A stretch of DNA of 45,211 bases, taken from positions 1 to 45,211 of the forward strand of contig JAEURK010000025.1 of assembly GCA_016789175.1 (NCBI GenBank), in the 5' to 3' direction. The DNA comes from Anaerolineales bacterium (lineage in GTDB: Bacteria > Chloroflexota > Anaerolineae > Anaerolineales > UBA6663). Numbering within the stretch: the stretch's first letter is position 1; the number at the start of each line of letters is the position of its first letter. The notes under the pieces are model-generated. The model was not told where the DNA came from. It searched no databases and worked only from the letters and a program-made list of their open reading frames with translations. A program made the translations under genes and the position numbers. Below, in pieces: positions 8,936 through 17,380 of this stretch.

Positions 8936-11242
8936 ATGGGCTTGATCTTGCCACTCGAAGTCGTGCGGTTCGGCCTGGCCTTTATGGCCCTGGTCTATGC
9001 CGTCGCGTCGGCGGTCGCCCTTTGGGATCGATGGCGTCATGGGATCGGCTCGCTGGTGCTGGTGGCCTACCTGCTTGGGTCGGGCGTGGCGGTCATGGGC
9101 AATCTGGCGGCCCAATCGATGTGGCTGACCGGGATGCCCTGGCCGATCCTGGCGCGTGGGCCCTTCCACTCCTCGTTCTGGCTCGCCGGCCTGTTCTTTC
9201 TCCTGACGCGCAGCTTCCTGCGCCAGCCGCAGCCGCGGCGCTGGGTGAGCCTCTCCTATGTCGTCTTTGGCCTGATCGTCCTGGGCGTCGACCTGTATTT
9301 CGCGACCCAGCCGGACATCTATCTGCTGGTCAGCGACCTGGTGCTCTCGCGTGAGCAGACGCTGATCTGGTTGAGCATCCTGGGGTGGGGCATCGCGTTG
9401 TTCGCCTCGACCTGGACCACGCTCCAGACCTTCCGCAGTACGTCGCAGCCGCTGCACCGCAATCGCATCTCCTACTGGCTGCCGGCCCTGTACGGCGTCA
9501 TCCTGGGCGATGCGTTGCTCTTCCTCGGGCAGTGGGCCTTCGGCGCCGGCCTGCACTTCGTGGGCGTGGTCATCGCGACCATCGCGGTGTTGCGTTATAC
9601 CTTGCCGGACGTGCGGCAGTTGGCCCGCGGCTTTCTGGCGTACGGTCTGGCGTTGGGCATGATCGGCGCGGCTTTCGCAATCGGCTCGACCTGGATCAAC
9701 TTCGTCTATCCGCCCAATGCGCCGTTGGTGATGCCGCTCTCGGTGGCGCTGGTCGCGGTGCTGGCCTTGGTGTCGCTGCGCATCCTGCGGTTGACCACAC
9801 AGTTCGCGGACTGGCTGATCTCACGCCGCGGTTACGATCCCGCCCGTTTGGTGCGCGACTACAGCATGGCGATCAGCAACATCCTCGACTCGCAACAGCT
9901 GGCGCGGATTTCGCTCGGGATGTTTCGAGACACGCTCGGGGTGGATCGCGGGGCCATGTATCTGGTCGACGAAGTCGCCGCGCCGCCCGTGCCCGAGGCC
10001 AGCGAGGAGACGAGCGGCGGTCGGCGTTTCCGTTTGCGGCAGATCGGGGCATTAGGCGAGGGCCTCGAGCCGACCGAGCTTTCGTCGCTCAATCCGGTGG
10101 CGCAATACCTCGACACCGAGTTCCGACCGCTAACCCAATTCGACATCGACCTGCAAGCGCGCTTTAGCGTCATGGATGAGGCCGAGCGCGCCTGGCTGCA
10201 ACGCCTGGATATCGACGTCTTCGTGCCCGTGTACTCGAAGGGGCGATGGATCGGCCTGTTCGCGCTCGGCCCCAAGGCCACGCACGACCGGTACTTCAAT
10301 GAAGACCTGACCCTGCTCAGCACCATCGCCGACCAGACCACAGTCGCGCTCGAAAACGTTCGCCTGGTCGATAACCTGGTGGCGCTCAACCGCGACCTGC
10401 GCAGCACCAACACCGAGCTCGAGCGCACCCGCAATCGGCTGGAGCGGCTCGATCAAGCCAAATCGGATTTCATTGCCGTGGTCTCGCACGAGTTGCGCAC
10501 ACCGATGGGCATCCTGTTGGGCTACAGCCAGATCCTGGCGCAGGACACCGAGTTCCTGACGCATCCCGACCACCGCACGATGGTGCGCGGGCTTCAGGCC
10601 GGCGCCGAGCGCATGCAGGAGCTGGTCGAGTCGATGCTTGACATGGCCATGGTCGACAACCGCGCGCTCGGCCTGACGCGGCGCGCGACGGCCTTGGGCG
10701 AAGTGTGGCGCCGCCTGGTCGGCGACTTCGGCCCGACGTTCTCGGAGCGGCGGTTGAACGTCAGCGCCGATGCCGCGCTGGACGACCTCCCGTCCGTCGT
10801 CGTCGATCCTGAGGCGATCCGCAAGGTCTTCTGGCATCTGCTGGTCAACGCCGTCAAGTTCACGCCGGACGGCGGCCGGATCCATATTCACGGCCAGCGC
10901 ACGGTCGGTGACGCGGATCGATTCGTCGACGGCGCGATCGAGATCGTGGTGGAAGACACGGGCATCGGCATCGACCCCGAGCATCAAGAGTTGATCTTCG
11001 ACAAGTTCTATCAAACCGGAGAGGTCGCCCTGCACTCGTCCGGGAAGACGAAGTTTAAAGGCGGCGGACCGGGCCTTGGGCTGGCCATCGCGCGTGGACT
11101 GGTGGAGGCCCATGGCGGCGAGATCTGGGTCGAGAGCACCGGGCAGGACGAAGTGAATTACCCCGGCAGCGCCTTCCACGTGATCCTGCCGCTCACGGCG
11201 GCGCTGGCCCCCGATGGTGTCAACGGCCACGTCGGCGAATAA
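8936..11242 (+). CDS. Sensor histidine kinase, 7TM-GAF-HisKA-HATPase
   Basis: 768 aa. Residues ~1-290 contain about eight hydrophobic helices, like the histidine-kinase N-terminal 7TM region. A GAF-type domain spans ~315-480. The HisKA helix carries the phosphorylatable His518 (VVSHELRTP). The ATPase domain shows an N box near 638 (NAVKFTP), a G1 box near 672 (DTGIGI) and a G2 box near 709 (GGGPGLGLAIARG). A helical segment with NTELERTRNRLERL links GAF to HisKA. The ATG at 8936 follows AAGTAGGG. No response regulator is next to it, so it is an orphan kinase whose partner is elsewhere. The signal is unknown; a membrane or small-molecule cue is suggested by the 7TM and GAF parts. Confidence 0.93.
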   Translation: MGLILPLEVVRFGLAFMALVYAVASAVALWDRWRHGIGSLVLVAYLLGSGVAVMGNLAAQSMWLTGMPWPILARGPFHSSFWLAGLFFLLTRSFLRQPQPRRWVSLSYVVFGLIVLGVDLYFATQPDIYLLVSDLVLSREQTLIWLSILGWGIALFASTWTTLQTFRSTSQPLHRNRISYWLPALYGVILGDALLFLGQWAFGAGLHFVGVVIATIAVLRYTLPDVRQLARGFLAYGLALGMIGAAFAIGSTWINFVYPPNAPLVMPLSVALVAVLALVSLRILRLTTQFADWLISRRGYDPARLVRDYSMAISNILDSQQLARISLGMFRDTLGVDRGAMYLVDEVAAPPVPEASEETSGGRRFRLRQIGALGEGLEPTELSSLNPVAQYLDTEFRPLTQFDIDLQARFSVMDEAERAWLQRLDIDVFVPVYSKGRWIGLFALGPKATHDRYFNEDLTLLSTIADQTTVALENVRLVDNLVALNRDLRSTNTELERTRNRLERLDQAKSDFIAVVSHELRTPMGILLGYSQILAQDTEFLTHPDHRTMVRGLQAGAERMQELVESMLDMAMVDNRALGLTRRATALGEVWRRLVGDFGPTFSERRLNVSADAALDDLPSVVVDPEAIRKVFWHLLVNAVKFTPDGGRIHIHGQRTVGDADRFVDGAIEIVVEDTGIGIDPEHQELIFDKFYQTGEVALHSSGKTKFKGGGPGLGLAIARGLVEAHGGEIWVESTGQDEVNYPGSAFHVILPLTAALAPDGVNGHVGE

Positions 11243-11263
11243 GAGACGCAAGCGTCAACGTCT

Positions 11264-11349
11264 GACATCGGGAGAGCGAAGGCGTGCTCCCAGGCCATAG
11301 GACTCGCATTCGCACTCCCGATGTCTTCACGCATGCATTCGCACTCCCG
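11264..11349. repeat. Three-copy 15-bp repeat cluster
   Basis: The core CGGGAG(A/T)GCGAA(G/T)GC occurs once on the plus strand (11269-11283) and twice on the minus strand (11320-11306 and 11349-11335). The first and second copies make an inverted repeat with perfect 11-bp arms at 11264-11274 and 11315-11325. It starts just after the histidine kinase stop. There is no T-run, so it is not a classic terminator. It could be a protein-binding site cluster or a small decayed palindromic repeat. Confidence 0.6.
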
Positions 11350-11361
11350 CCGTCCTGAAAC

Positions 11362-11397
11362 AAAAAAAGCGAGCCCGAACTGCTGTCCGGGCCCGCG
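11362..11397 (-). terminator. Strong rho-independent terminator, minus strand
   Basis: Read on the minus strand, an 11-bp stem (GCGGGCCCGGA / TTCGGGCTCGC, with G-U pairs) and a short loop are followed by seven T. It lies ~255 nt beyond the stop of the flippase-fusion gene, so it may end a separate small RNA rather than only the long mRNA. Confidence 0.85.
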
Positions 11398-11575
11398 AAG
11401 CGCGGTCGTGAGTGGCCATTAATCGCGTTTTGACGCTGTAAGACAATGCCCCGGTGTAAACGCTGACCCTTGTTGGTCGGGCCGCGCTTAACGCGCGTGG
11501 GGCCGCCTATGTTTGGCACGCACGACCGTTTCAGCAGGCGTCAGTTCGGCCATCCCCGAACCGAACTACACGACT
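11362..11575 (-). ncRNA. Candidate structured small RNA or long structured 3' UTR
   Basis: The ~250 nt between the flippase-fusion stop and the terminator hold no good frame but several strong stems. A long-range stem pairs 11403-11417 with 11515-11528: eight perfect pairs (CGGTCGTG / CACGACCG), then a mismatch, then five more pairs with one bulge. It encloses CGCGC/GCGCG (11483-11487 / 11493-11497) and a GACC/GGTC hairpin. Outside it is a perfect 7-bp hairpin (11543-11549 / 11561-11567). The 5' end is unknown. It does not show the conserved cores of tmRNA, RNase P RNA or SRP RNA. A structured 3' UTR of the upstream gene is the main alternative. Confidence 0.4.
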
Positions 11576-11651
11576 GTCTGAAGGCTGGCCCAATGGTGTC
11601 ATATCCTAATGGGTGAGTCTACTGATGGATGTCACGAATTGACTGGTGAAC

Positions 11652-14600
11652 CTACTCCAGGCGCAGCCAGCGTTGGAGGGGGGCGCGCAATCGCGACGGT
11701 AACACGCTGAGCAACTTCTGGAGCTCACTGGCGTCAAACGCCCGTGTGAGCAGCAGGAACCCGAGATAGAGCATCACGCCGGCCGGCAGGGCCAGGAGCG
11801 GCGACACGGGCCACAGTGCGACGATGAGAGCCGCCATCAACCCCCCGGCCAGCCAGGGGCGCCAGAGCAGGCTCAACCACGGCACCGGCCCCAGGCTGCG
11901 CCGGATCCAGTACCCGAAGAAGATGCACAGGAACGTCTCGGAGGCGATCGTGACCCCGGCGGCGGCGACGAAGCCGAAGCGGGCCAGCAAGACGATGTTG
12001 AGCAGGACGTTGAAGATGACCGAAGCCAGGAACGAGAGCGTCAGACCGCGTTCCTGACGCAACGAGATCAGCATGTAGTTGGTCAGGCTGTTCATCCACC
12101 CGATCGGCATCGACCAGGCCAGGATCGTCAGCGCGATCGCGCCGTTCGGCAGGAAGCGCGCCCCGCCGAGCAGCGCGACCATGGGCTCGGCCAGAAACGT
12201 GACCAGGACGGTCAAGGGCAGGGCCGTGGCCGAGAGCAACTTGAGCGCGAAGTGATACGTGGCCGCGACCCTGGTGCGGTCTTCACCTTCAGCCTGGCGG
12301 GCCAGGACCGGGAAGAGCGAGAGCGTAAACAGCGACGGCACGATGTTAAAGGCGTCGATATAGCGATAGCCGGCCGAATACCAGCCGACCTCGGTAGCGC
12401 CGCGCACCGGGCGGAGCAGCGTGTAGTCGATCTTGTTGAACCAACCGGCCAGCAGGTTGTTCAGCATCAGCGGCAGGCCCTCACGCAACCCGCGCAACTG
12501 AAGAGCGAAATCCCATTCCCAACGCGGCCGGAAGAACAAGCGGGTCGCCAGGACGGCCAGCATGGTCAAGGTCAGGACGTTGACGATCAGACTGGCCGCA
12601 GCCAGGCCGACGATGCCGTACCCGAGCGTCAACGCGCCGACGCCGAACAGGATCTTGAGCATCGTCGTGACTGTGGCGATCGCGGCCGGATATTCGGCTT
12701 TCTCATAGGCATAGAAAAGCGCGGTCAGACCGGTGCTGACCGTGCCAGGCGCCTGAGCGAGGACGAGCAGGGCGATGGCCAACAGCGTCGCATCGTCGAT
12801 CGGCTGCAGCGTGATCCCAAAAGGCAAACCTGCGCCGGCCAGAGCATTAAGGCCGAGCAGTCCACCCGCGAAGAACGGGATGATCGCCAGCCCGAGCCAG
12901 AGGCGCAGCGCTGTGGTATTGAACAGCCAGCGATTGGCGCGACCCTTGTCGCCGGCCACCTCGCGCGTAAGCAGCAGGTTGAGGCCGTAGTTGGTGATCG
13001 TGTCGAACCAGCCGAAGATCACGACCGCATAGGCGTAGTTGCCGACCTCGGTCGGCCCCAGCACGCGATTCGAGAACGTGGCAAAGACGAAGTCGAGCAG
13101 CCGGTTGAACAGCGTCAGGGCCATCGGCGCCAACGCGTTCTTGGCGACCCGCCGGGCGCCCGAGTCGAGGCGCTCCTCGTTGTAGGTGCCGCGCCAGACC
13201 CAGATCCCGGCCATGAACACCAGCACCATCCCGGCTAACAGCGAGATCAACCCGCCCAGCCGCAGGCTCAAGGGCGAGTACTTGTAACGAACCGTCCAGG
13301 CGCCGGGCTCGAGCACCACGCCGCGGAAGTTGCCGTTGACGCGCGTGATGGGAAGCTCCTGCTCCTCCTCCTCGCCGGCGCCGATCGCGCGCACATAGGC
13401 GCGCCAGCCGTCGGCGTAGGTGTCCCCCAGGATCAGCCAGCTGCGCACGGTCGGCGCCGCATCGATCCAAACCTCGTTGCCGGAATAGCTGGTGACCGTG
13501 GCGGGGCCGGGCCGGCTCTGCACGGGCGGCGCTTCCACTCCTATCGGTTCGTCGGAACTGGCGTTCGCCCCGGCGCCTGGCGCGAGCAACGCGTAGTATC
13601 GCGGATCGTAGGTGCGCACGGTGCGGGCAAGATCGTCGGTCTCGAGTGAGGCCGACACCGGCAGGGTATATGCGCGCGCGACGGCCGTGGTGTTCTCGTA
13701 AATCTGCACTTCACCCGCATACACGAGCACGTACTTCGGGTTATCAATCGCGACGCTGCTGATCACGTATTTGACGTTGAGCAGATCGAGCAGCGGCGAA
13801 TCGAGCGCGACCGGATCGTTGATCGGGGCGATGCGATTGAAGTCCAGCTGATACTGCGGCTGGATCAGGTTCATGTAGTCCGCATACTGCTTGGAGAAGA
13901 GCGAGTCGTAACCGCGCACATCCTGGAACCGGAACAGCCACGGGATGTTGGCGTGGTACGGAGAGCCCGAACCCGGCGGCGCGTAAGTGGTCAGGCGCCA
14001 CAAACCGGTATCCTGCTTGAGGAAGGCGGCGGATGGGGGTTCGTACGCCAGCACGGCTGGGTCGGCGGCCGGCGCGAAGCCCCAGGCTGCCACGAGCAAG
14101 TCGAGCGCCAGGATGCCGGCGATCGCACCGGCCCAGATCGGGCGGCCGCGCCAGCTATATTGCAGGTGCCGGCTGACTACGGCCAGGCCCGAAGCGATGG
14201 CGATCAGGCTGGCCACGGCGATCCAGGTGCCCTCATACGAGAAAAACATCCGGGCATCGCAGGTCAGCGTCGGCACGGCGCCGGTACAAAACGCTTCGGA
14301 GGCTTTGGCGAGATCCTGGATCAGCGGCTCGACGATCGGCTCAAAAAACGGGAACCGGACGTACACGAAAGCGAGCCAGATCACGTTGACGACCCCAACC
14401 AGCACGGCCAGCGCAGCGACCAGATCGGCGGTGCCCCAGGTGCGCTGCGCGCGATGCGAGCGCGGCACGCGACCGGTCTCATCGCGCCGACCCGGCAACA
14501 GGCCGTCCATCCCGTAGGCGGCCAGGGCCGCGATCGCCAGCGAGAACGGCAGTGCCCAGCGGAACGCTGAATGCAACTGGCTGATGCCGGGCAGCCAGAA

Positions 14601-15848
14601 GATCAGACGATAGAGCGGCGTGCCGAACGCGAAAGCCAGGCTGGCCACGGCCAGGAGCATGAAGAACGGCCACGGCCCGAAGACCCAGTCGCTGCGCGCT
14701 TCCAGCCAGCGGTCGCGCCACCAGCGCCGGACGGCCATTGCAGCCAGCATCAGGGGCAGCAGCCCGACGTACACGCCGCCCTCGACGCTGTTCTTCATGC
14801 CCCAGAAGATGGTCTGCCCGTCGGAGAGCGCGGGCTTCCATGACTGCGTGAACCAGTCGAAATAAGTGTGGTGACTGGAGTTGCCGTAGATGTTCGGCAC
14901 GAGGAAGGCCAGGACATGCCGGACGGGCAGGGCCCAACCCACGATCTGATCGTACGAGGCGCGCCCATCCCGGAAGCTCGAACTGGCCAATTCATAAAGC
15001 GGCAGAAACTGAACGGCCCCGAGCGCCAAACCCAGTAGCGGGACGGCGAGCAGGGCGAACGCGCGCAGCCCGACGAGCCGCCAGGACAATCGGAGCCGCC
15101 CGTAGCGCAAACTGGGTAGTCGCCAGACGGCATACCCGGCGGCGACCAGCAGGCTGTAGTACAGGATCTCGACGTGTCCGGCCAGCACCTGCAACCCGAC
15201 AACGATTGCGCCGAGGGCGATCCAGGGCACCGTCGCGGGCCGACCCCGGAATGGATACTGGCGCAGGATCAACTCGAGGCTGGCGAGCACGTACGGCAGC
15301 CAGGCCGATACGGCAACGATCATCGGGAAGACCACGCTGTAGGTCAGAGAGCCGCACAACTCATAGGCGATCCCGCCGACGACGGCTGCCGGGCGCTGCA
15401 GCCCGTGCAATCGCAGGAAGAGGTACGTGCCGAGGCCCGCGATCCACAACTGGGTCACGGCGAACCAACCGAACGCGCTGGCGTTCGGGAGGACATAGTG
15501 GATCCAGGTGAAGGGATAGAGGCCTGAGTGCTGGCCGGCGGCCAGGAACGGAACGCCGGCGAACAGGTAGGGGTTCCACAGCGGTAGCTGGCCCTCGGAA
15601 AGGGAGTCGCGGATGAACTCCTTCCACAGCAGGTTCTCGAGGACCAGGTCCTGCAGCAGGTCGTTCTGCGGCACACCGCTCACCCCGAGCGCGACCCGCG
15701 CGTCCGAATACGGCGCATAGGCGGCCAGGCTGTCGGTCGGCACCAACGTGCGGCCGCCGAAGGTCACCTGACCGTACAGGATCAAGGGCAGCAGCAAGAA
15801 GAGGCCGGCCGCCAGAAGATCCGACGACCGTGAACGGAGTGCGTGCAT
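11652..15848 (-). CDS. Fusion of YfhO-like membrane protein and Wzx-type flippase
   Basis: 1398 aa in one uninterrupted frame. Residues ~1-885 match the YfhO type: an N-terminal hydrophobic helix, a loop reading LPLWNPYLFAGVPF, about a dozen membrane helices, then a large extracytoplasmic domain and a last helix. From ~900 on there is a second multi-helix protein (LGPTEVGNYAYAVVIFG, then GLNLLLTREVAGDKG) of the oligosaccharide flippase/MATE-like type. YfhO proteins are needed for lipoteichoic-acid glycosylation in Firmicutes; Wzx flippases move lipid-linked sugars across the membrane. The fusion would place a sugar-transfer module next to the lipid flippase (inference). The next gene upstream makes polyprenyl-phosphate sugar donors. 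No frameshift is seen at the junction near 13180. Confidence 0.88.
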   Translation of the reverse strand: MHALRSRSSDLLAAGLFLLLPLILYGQVTFGGRTLVPTDSLAAYAPYSDARVALGVSGVPQNDLLQDLVLENLLWKEFIRDSLSEGQLPLWNPYLFAGVPFLAAGQHSGLYPFTWIHYVLPNASAFGWFAVTQLWIAGLGTYLFLRLHGLQRPAAVVGGIAYELCGSLTYSVVFPMIVAVSAWLPYVLASLELILRQYPFRGRPATVPWIALGAIVVGLQVLAGHVEILYYSLLVAAGYAVWRLPSLRYGRLRLSWRLVGLRAFALLAVPLLGLALGAVQFLPLYELASSSFRDGRASYDQIVGWALPVRHVLAFLVPNIYGNSSHHTYFDWFTQSWKPALSDGQTIFWGMKNSVEGGVYVGLLPLMLAAMAVRRWWRDRWLEARSDWVFGPWPFFMLLAVASLAFAFGTPLYRLIFWLPGISQLHSAFRWALPFSLAIAALAAYGMDGLLPGRRDETGRVPRSHRAQRTWGTADLVAALAVLVGVVNVIWLAFVYVRFPFFEPIVEPLIQDLAKASEAFCTGAVPTLTCDARMFFSYEGTWIAVASLIAIASGLAVVSRHLQYSWRGRPIWAGAIAGILALDLLVAAWGFAPAADPAVLAYEPPSAAFLKQDTGLWRLTTYAPPGSGSPYHANIPWLFRFQDVRGYDSLFSKQYADYMNLIQPQYQLDFNRIAPINDPVALDSPLLDLLNVKYVISSVAIDNPKYVLVYAGEVQIYENTTAVARAYTLPVSASLETDDLARTVRTYDPRYYALLAPGAGANASSDEPIGVEAPPVQSRPGPATVTSYSGNEVWIDAAPTVRSWLILGDTYADGWRAYVRAIGAGEEEEQELPITRVNGNFRGVVLEPGAWTVRYKYSPLSLRLGGLISLLAGMVLVFMAGIWVWRGTYNEERLDSGARRVAKNALAPMALTLFNRLLDFVFATFSNRVLGPTEVGNYAYAVVIFGWFDTITNYGLNLLLTREVAGDKGRANRWLFNTTALRLWLGLAIIPFFAGGLLGLNALAGAGLPFGITLQPIDDATLLAIALLVLAQAPGTVSTGLTALFYAYEKAEYPAAIATVTTMLKILFGVGALTLGYGIVGLAAASLIVNVLTLTMLAVLATRLFFRPRWEWDFALQLRGLREGLPLMLNNLLAGWFNKIDYTLLRPVRGATEVGWYSAGYRYIDAFNIVPSLFTLSLFPVLARQAEGEDRTRVAATYHFALKLLSATALPLTVLVTFLAEPMVALLGGARFLPNGAIALTILAWSMPIGWMNSLTNYMLISLRQERGLTLSFLASVIFNVLLNIVLLARFGFVAAAGVTIASETFLCIFFGYWIRRSLGPVPWLSLLWRPWLAGGLMAALIVALWPVSPLLALPAGVMLYLGFLLLTRAFDASELQKLLSVLPSRLRAPLQRWLRLE

Positions 15849-15944
15849 ATTCAGTTGATTAAACCACGAACCAGGTTGGTCGCAGGGCGGGCCGTGAGCT
15901 GCGACGGAACTGTGACACGGAGCTCGGGCTGGAAGGGCCGCTGA

Positions 15945-16703
15945 TCAGGCCGAGCTGACCGGTGCGATGGTCGATAGTCGATGGGCCGGGGTCAGGTTGC
16001 GATGCTGGAGCCCGACCTGCCAGACCCGCCAGGCGGACTCGAACTTGACAGCCATGCTCATTTTGGATTGCCCGATGCGGCGATCCTCGAAGTGGATGGG
16101 GTGCTCGTGGATGCGATAGCCGAGGCGCTCGGCCACATACGCGCACTCCACCTGAAAGACATACCCGTTTGAGCGAATTCGACCGAGACCCAGACCATGG
16201 AGCGTCTCGGCACGCCAGGCCTTGAAGCCGGCCGTCGCATCGCGGACCTGTATGCCCAGCAGAGTGCGGGCATACAGATTGGCCCAGGCCGACAGCATCA
16301 CCCGCCCGAGTTCCCAGCGTGGATCGAGGCTGCCGCCCGGGGTATACCGCGACCCAACCACCAGGTCGTAGTTCGTAAGCTGGCTCACCATGTCGGGCAG
16401 GTAATGAGGGGCGTGCGAGAAATCGGCATCCATCTGGATGACGATGTCGGCGCCCCGGTCGAGGGCCATGTGGAAGCCTTCAATGTAGGCGGTGCCCAGA
16501 CCCCGCTTGGCCCCACGCTGTAAGAGGCTGAGCCGACCGGGTTGTTCGCGCATGAGCGCTTCGGCGATGGCCCCGGTGCCGTCGGGCGAACCGTCATCGA
16601 CGACCAGGACATCCAAATTGAGCGGCAAAGCCCAGAGAGCCTCGGCCATCTCACGCAGATTGCGCGCTTCGTTGTAGGTGGGTAAGACGACAGTCAATTT
16701 CAT
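15945..16703 (-). CDS. Polyprenol-phosphate mannosyltransferase-type GT2
   Basis: 252 aa from the ATG at 16703; a TTG nine bases upstream is possible. This is a GT-A glycosyltransferase of family 2. The start is TVVLPTYNEARNL, followed by VVDDGSPDGTG with Asp36/Asp37 and the metal-binding DAD around Asp92 in QMDADFSH. A conserved block around VGSRYTPGG and DATAGFKAW matches DPM1/polyprenol monophosphomannose synthase. The C-terminal membrane helices of some homologues are missing, so it is the soluble or peripheral type. It would transfer mannose or a similar sugar from a nucleotide sugar to polyprenyl phosphate on the inner face, feeding the YfhO-flippase fusion 96 nt downstream. Confidence 0.9.
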   Translation of the reverse strand: MKLTVVLPTYNEARNLREMAEALWALPLNLDVLVVDDGSPDGTGAIAEALMREQPGRLSLLQRGAKRGLGTAYIEGFHMALDRGADIVIQMDADFSHAPHYLPDMVSQLTNYDLVVGSRYTPGGSLDPRWELGRVMLSAWANLYARTLLGIQVRDATAGFKAWRAETLHGLGLGRIRSNGYVFQVECAYVAERLGYRIHEHPIHFEDRRIGQSKMSMAVKFESAWRVWQVGLQHRNLTPAHRLSTIAPVSSA

Positions 16704-16781
16704 AAAGGACAACCGGGAGCAAACCCCGCTATTTTGAGGCCGCTCCCGGATAATTACAAGACCCGAAAGTCCTGGGCTGGT

Positions 16782-17153
16782 CTACACCAACCGGGCCAGA
16801 TCTTCGGCTGCTCGGCGCATGTCCAGGAACACCAGGCCGAGCTTGGCGCCTTCGCGTGCCAGGACCGTCAGCACGGCCTCCTGGCCGACAGATTGAAGGA
16901 TCACGTAACCCTTCTCGCCTTTGATATACACCTCGTTCAGGCTGCCACGGCCCAGTTCGCTGGCAATCCGCTCTCCGAGCGACAACATGGCCGCGGACAT
17001 CGCCGAGACACGATCCTCCTCGACGTTGCGTGGCAGCGAGGTCGCGATCGGCAAGCCATCGACACTGACCACGGCCGACGCCTCGATGTCGGGACTCGTG
17101 ATCTGCATGTCTTTGAGGCGATCTTCCATTAATTCGGTGCGCGATTTGGTCAC
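16782..17153 (-). CDS. Roadblock/LC7 domain protein
   Basis: 123 aa. The start is taken as the GTG at 17153 because GGAGG lies 10 nt upstream; the in-frame extension to 17231 has no such site and crosses the promoter. The sequence has the Roadblock/LC7 pattern: IEASAVVSVDGLPIA, then MSAAMLSLGERIASELG, then VYIKGEKGYVILQSVG and an ending LGLVFLDMRRAAEDL. MglB, the best-known bacterial member, regulates the Ras-like GTPase MglA and sets cell polarity. No GTPase gene is beside it here, so the partner is unknown. It has its own promoter with consensus boxes and is separate from the glycosyltransferase by 78 nt. Confidence 0.88.
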   Translation of the reverse strand: MTKSRTELMEDRLKDMQITSPDIEASAVVSVDGLPIATSLPRNVEEDRVSAMSAAMLSLGERIASELGRGSLNEVYIKGEKGYVILQSVGQEAVLTVLAREGAKLGLVFLDMRRAAEDLARLV

Positions 17154-17190
17154 AGCGTTGTTTCCTCCAACCGGGTTAGGGCCCCTGGCG

Positions 17191-17219
17191 GTTGTAGCAT
17201 GCGCATTATGTGATGTCAA
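17191..17219 (-). promoter_or_regulatory. Sigma70-type promoter of the Roadblock gene
   Basis: On the minus strand TTGACA (17219-17214), a 17-nt spacer and TACAAC (17196-17191) preceded by an extended TGC. It is one of the best consensus promoters in the window and gives a leader of ~30 nt with a GGAGG ribosome-binding site. Confidence 0.75.
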
Positions 17220-17278
17220 GCGGGTCGGCATTAATTCGGCAGAAACTCGGGTCTGAGCCGACTCTCAGGCGACCCCGG

Positions 17279-17329
17279 TATAATGTGCAAGGTTTGTTCC
17301 AGGGGGCGCCCAACAGGGCCCCCTGGAAC
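17279..17329 (+). promoter_or_regulatory. DedA promoter -10 box and 5' leader hairpin
   Basis: A perfect TATAAT sits at 17279-17284; the -35 region is weak. A perfect 12-bp inverted repeat (arms 17296-17307 and 17318-17329, 10-nt loop) begins only ~5 nt after the expected transcription start, so the mRNA would carry a strong hairpin at its 5' end, ~50 nt before the ATG. It could stabilise the RNA or be an operator. Confidence 0.6.
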
Positions 17330-17380
17330 CGTTCTTGCTCATGGAAAGCGGGGACGATTGGATTTTCAGGGAGAGCGAGC

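Noticed and set aside
11362..11575. tmRNA, RNase P RNA or SRP RNA
   Set aside because: The conserved sequence cores of these RNAs are absent; the region is reported only as a candidate of unknown type. 6S RNA could not be excluded.
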